Positions 5,186-6,107 of a stretch of 6,107 nt of DNA are shown here, piece after piece (within the stretch, counting starts at the first letter, position 1; each line of letters starts with the position of its first letter). The notes beneath the pieces were generated by a model that had not been told where the DNA came from, did no database searches, and was given only the letters and a program-made list of their open reading frames with translations. The position numbers were made by a program, and so were the translations under genes. This DNA comes from Allobaculum sp. (GTDB taxonomy: Bacteria; Bacillota_I; Bacilli_A; Erysipelotrichales; Erysipelotrichaceae). The DNA lies in assembly GCA_014803815.1 (NCBI GenBank), contig JAAVAY010000089.1:1-6107 (forward strand), written 5' to 3'.

Positions 5186-5505
5186 TGTATTATTCCTCGT
5201 TTATCTTTTCTTTATTGCGCGCGAATTTGAAAAGATCCTTGCGCAAGAATTCAATAGTTTCAAATGAAACTTTTTTGTGTCCTAAGTATACAAAAATCCA
5301 AGATATTTTGCCCAAAAAAATTAGATCTTTTCATCAAAACGTTAAATTTTCAAGCTCTTTTCTTGTCTTAAGAGGGAAAGTTTCATTAAAGTAAGCCTAA
5401 TCTAACCTCATTCTATTCATTTTTCTCTTTTTCTGTTTCGAAAAAAAATACATAAACGAAATAAATGAAACCCTTATCATTCGTTATCGCTCTCTTCTTT
5501 TCCGC
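5186..5505 (-). promoter_or_regulatory. AT-rich promoter/leader region of nfnAB with repeated GTTTCATT motif
   Basis: There is no gene in this 320-bp stretch. The best -10 is TATACT (5285-5290), giving a start near 5278 and a roughly 93-nt leader; no good -35 is seen. The sequence AAATGAAAC occurs at 5262-5270 and 5463-5471, and its core in reverse, GTTTCATT, at 5380-5387; GTTTCGAAA is at 5435-5443. A 10-bp palindrome CTTGCGCAAG lies at 5238-5247. Homopurine tracts around 5405-5435 (on the minus strand) could be bent or UP-like DNA, but this is weak. Confidence 0.45.
5256..5271. promoter_or_regulatory. Inverted repeat AGTTTCA-AA-TGAAACT, possible operator
   Basis: Seven-base arms are separated by AA. 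It is centred about 15 nt downstream of the predicted nfnAB transcription start, a typical blocking position for a repressor; as RNA it would form a small hairpin at the 5' end of the message. It does not match the Rex redox operator consensus (TTGTGAA-type arms), and I cannot name a regulator. Confidence 0.4.
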
Positions 5506-5538
5506 AAAAAAAGGACTACCCTAGAGCGGTATAGTCCT
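5506..5538 (-). terminator. Intrinsic terminator of the upstream partial gene
   Basis: AGGACT (5533-5538) pairs with AGTCCT (5512-5517). After a 2-nt bulge, ACC (5528-5530) pairs with GGT (5518-5520). A run of seven T follows on the minus strand (5506-5512). It lies 46 nt after the stop codon at 5585-5587. Confidence 0.85.
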
Positions 5539-5584
5539 AAAAAGCCAAAATTTGGATGGTTTTTCTTAATTCAAAAAGCTCAGA

Positions 5585-6107
5585 TCAATACGATAAATCC
5601 ACGATCGCAAAATGACTCATCTCAGGACTTCCTGGCATTCCTGTATCGTAATCGCAATCCCCGAGAAAGTGAAAGAAGGCTTCTTCTTGAGCCGGTTTGC
5701 GTACAGCCTTTAAGAAAAGCCCAATCGCGCGAATGGCCCGCTCTAAAGCGACCTCCCACAAATCAAACATCGACTCCTTACGTAATTCTCCTGTCACAGG
5801 ATCAGGCCAAGGGGTATGTAACAAATTGCATACATCGATGTTATCTTCGGCTTCATTAGGAATGGAAAAACCAGTGACTAAGTGTTCAAAGCCAAAAGCT
5901 TTTTCAACGGGATGGAGCAGGGATTTTTTGTGGTTTTTCGGATCATGAAATCTCTTTTGCATCGTTTCCCACTCCTCCAAGACATCCATAAAGCGAGAAG
6001 GACGAATCGTTTCGCCATAAATGGTTTCAATAGCAGGTCCATAAATGCGCGCAATAGCCCGTATGATTGGAAGTTCAATCGAAAAGCACTGCTCTGTGGG
6101 CAGAAAA
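5585..6107 (-). CDS. C-terminal part of a conserved-looking protein, possibly zinc-dependent phospholipase C-like; N-terminus outside window
   Basis: The frame is open from the window edge (codons from 6106) to the TGA at 5585-5587, giving 173 residues. The ATG at 5987-5989 is internal, since coding character continues upstream through ELPIIRAIARIYGPAIET and GETIRPSRF. Visible segments include HPVEKAFGFEHLVTGFSIP, then NLLHTPWPDPVTGE, an S-x-F-D-L-W-x2-A-L stretch and a C-terminal GDCDYDTGMPG. From memory, an H-x2-W-x2-P ... S-x-F-x-(D/E)-L-(Y/W)-x2-A pattern occurs in the C-terminal part of Firmicutes proteins annotated as zinc-dependent phospholipase C family; the N-terminal zinc ligands that would decide are not in view. 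No membrane segment or signal is visible in this part. It is closed by its own terminator, so it is separate from nfnAB. The gene is certain; the product name is tentative. Confidence 0.75.
   Translation of the reverse strand, partial: FLPTEQCFSIELPIIRAIARIYGPAIETIYGETIRPSRFMDVLEEWETMQKRFHDPKNHKKSLLHPVEKAFGFEHLVTGFSIPNEAEDNIDVCNLLHTPWPDPVTGELRKESMFDLWEVALERAIRAIGLFLKAVRKPAQEEAFFHFLGDCDYDTGMPGSPEMSHFAIVDLSY

Noticed and set aside
5185..5394. Divergent plus-strand open frame starting next to nfnA
   Set aside because: It begins with TTG, has no Shine-Dalgarno sequence, and is an AT-rich translation of the nfnAB promoter region.
1..6107. Search for mobile elements, CRISPR repeats, tRNA or rRNA genes
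   Set aside because: No transposase or integrase, no regularly spaced repeats, no terminal inverted repeats and no cloverleaf or rRNA sequence were seen.

Overview
The window comes from a low- to mid-GC Gram-positive (Firmicutes-type) chromosome. This is inferred from AT-rich spacers, AGGAGG-type ribosome sites, strong intrinsic terminators with U-tracts, a B. subtilis-length EF-P and an NfnAB pair. An Erysipelotrichia-like or related anaerobe is my best guess, but the sequence alone does not prove it. All recognisable genes lie on the minus strand, so transcription runs from high to low coordinates. No mobile element, CRISPR array, tRNA or rRNA is visible.

Layout in the direction of transcription: (1) The 3' part of a gene (5585-6107, N-terminus outside the window), possibly a zinc-dependent phospholipase C-like protein, ends at an intrinsic terminator (5506-5538). 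(2) A 320-bp AT-rich promoter/leader region carries a repeated GTTTCATT motif and a palindrome. It leads into a tight two-gene operon, nfnA (4343-5185) and nfnB (2946-4340), separated by 2 nt and closed by a terminator (2914-2940). NfnAB would be the flavin-based electron-bifurcating NADH-dependent ferredoxin:NADP+ oxidoreductase; nfnB is easily mislabelled glutamate synthase small subunit. (3) A 328-bp spacer rich in inverted repeats precedes a single-gene efp unit (2054-2617) with its own terminator (2023-2045). (4) A promoter with a consensus extended -10 and a roughly 200-nt structured leader precede an unrecognised 385-residue, disordered, C-terminally membrane-anchored protein (600-1757). 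It is followed after 79 nt by cmk, cytidylate kinase (1-520, C-terminus outside the window).

The genes cover unrelated housekeeping jobs: redox balance between NADH, NADPH and ferredoxin, rescue of ribosomes stalled at polyproline, and pyrimidine nucleotide supply. The most unusual signals are three. The 385-residue gene has its Shine-Dalgarno sequence 49 nt from the start codon, but an 8-bp hairpin between them would bring the effective spacing to 5 nt. The EF-P carries arginine (R32) at the tip where Bacillus has the modified lysine, in a loop resembling the rhamnosylated Pseudomonas type. The efp leader contains several mutually exclusive helices, one reaching to 13 nt before the start codon.
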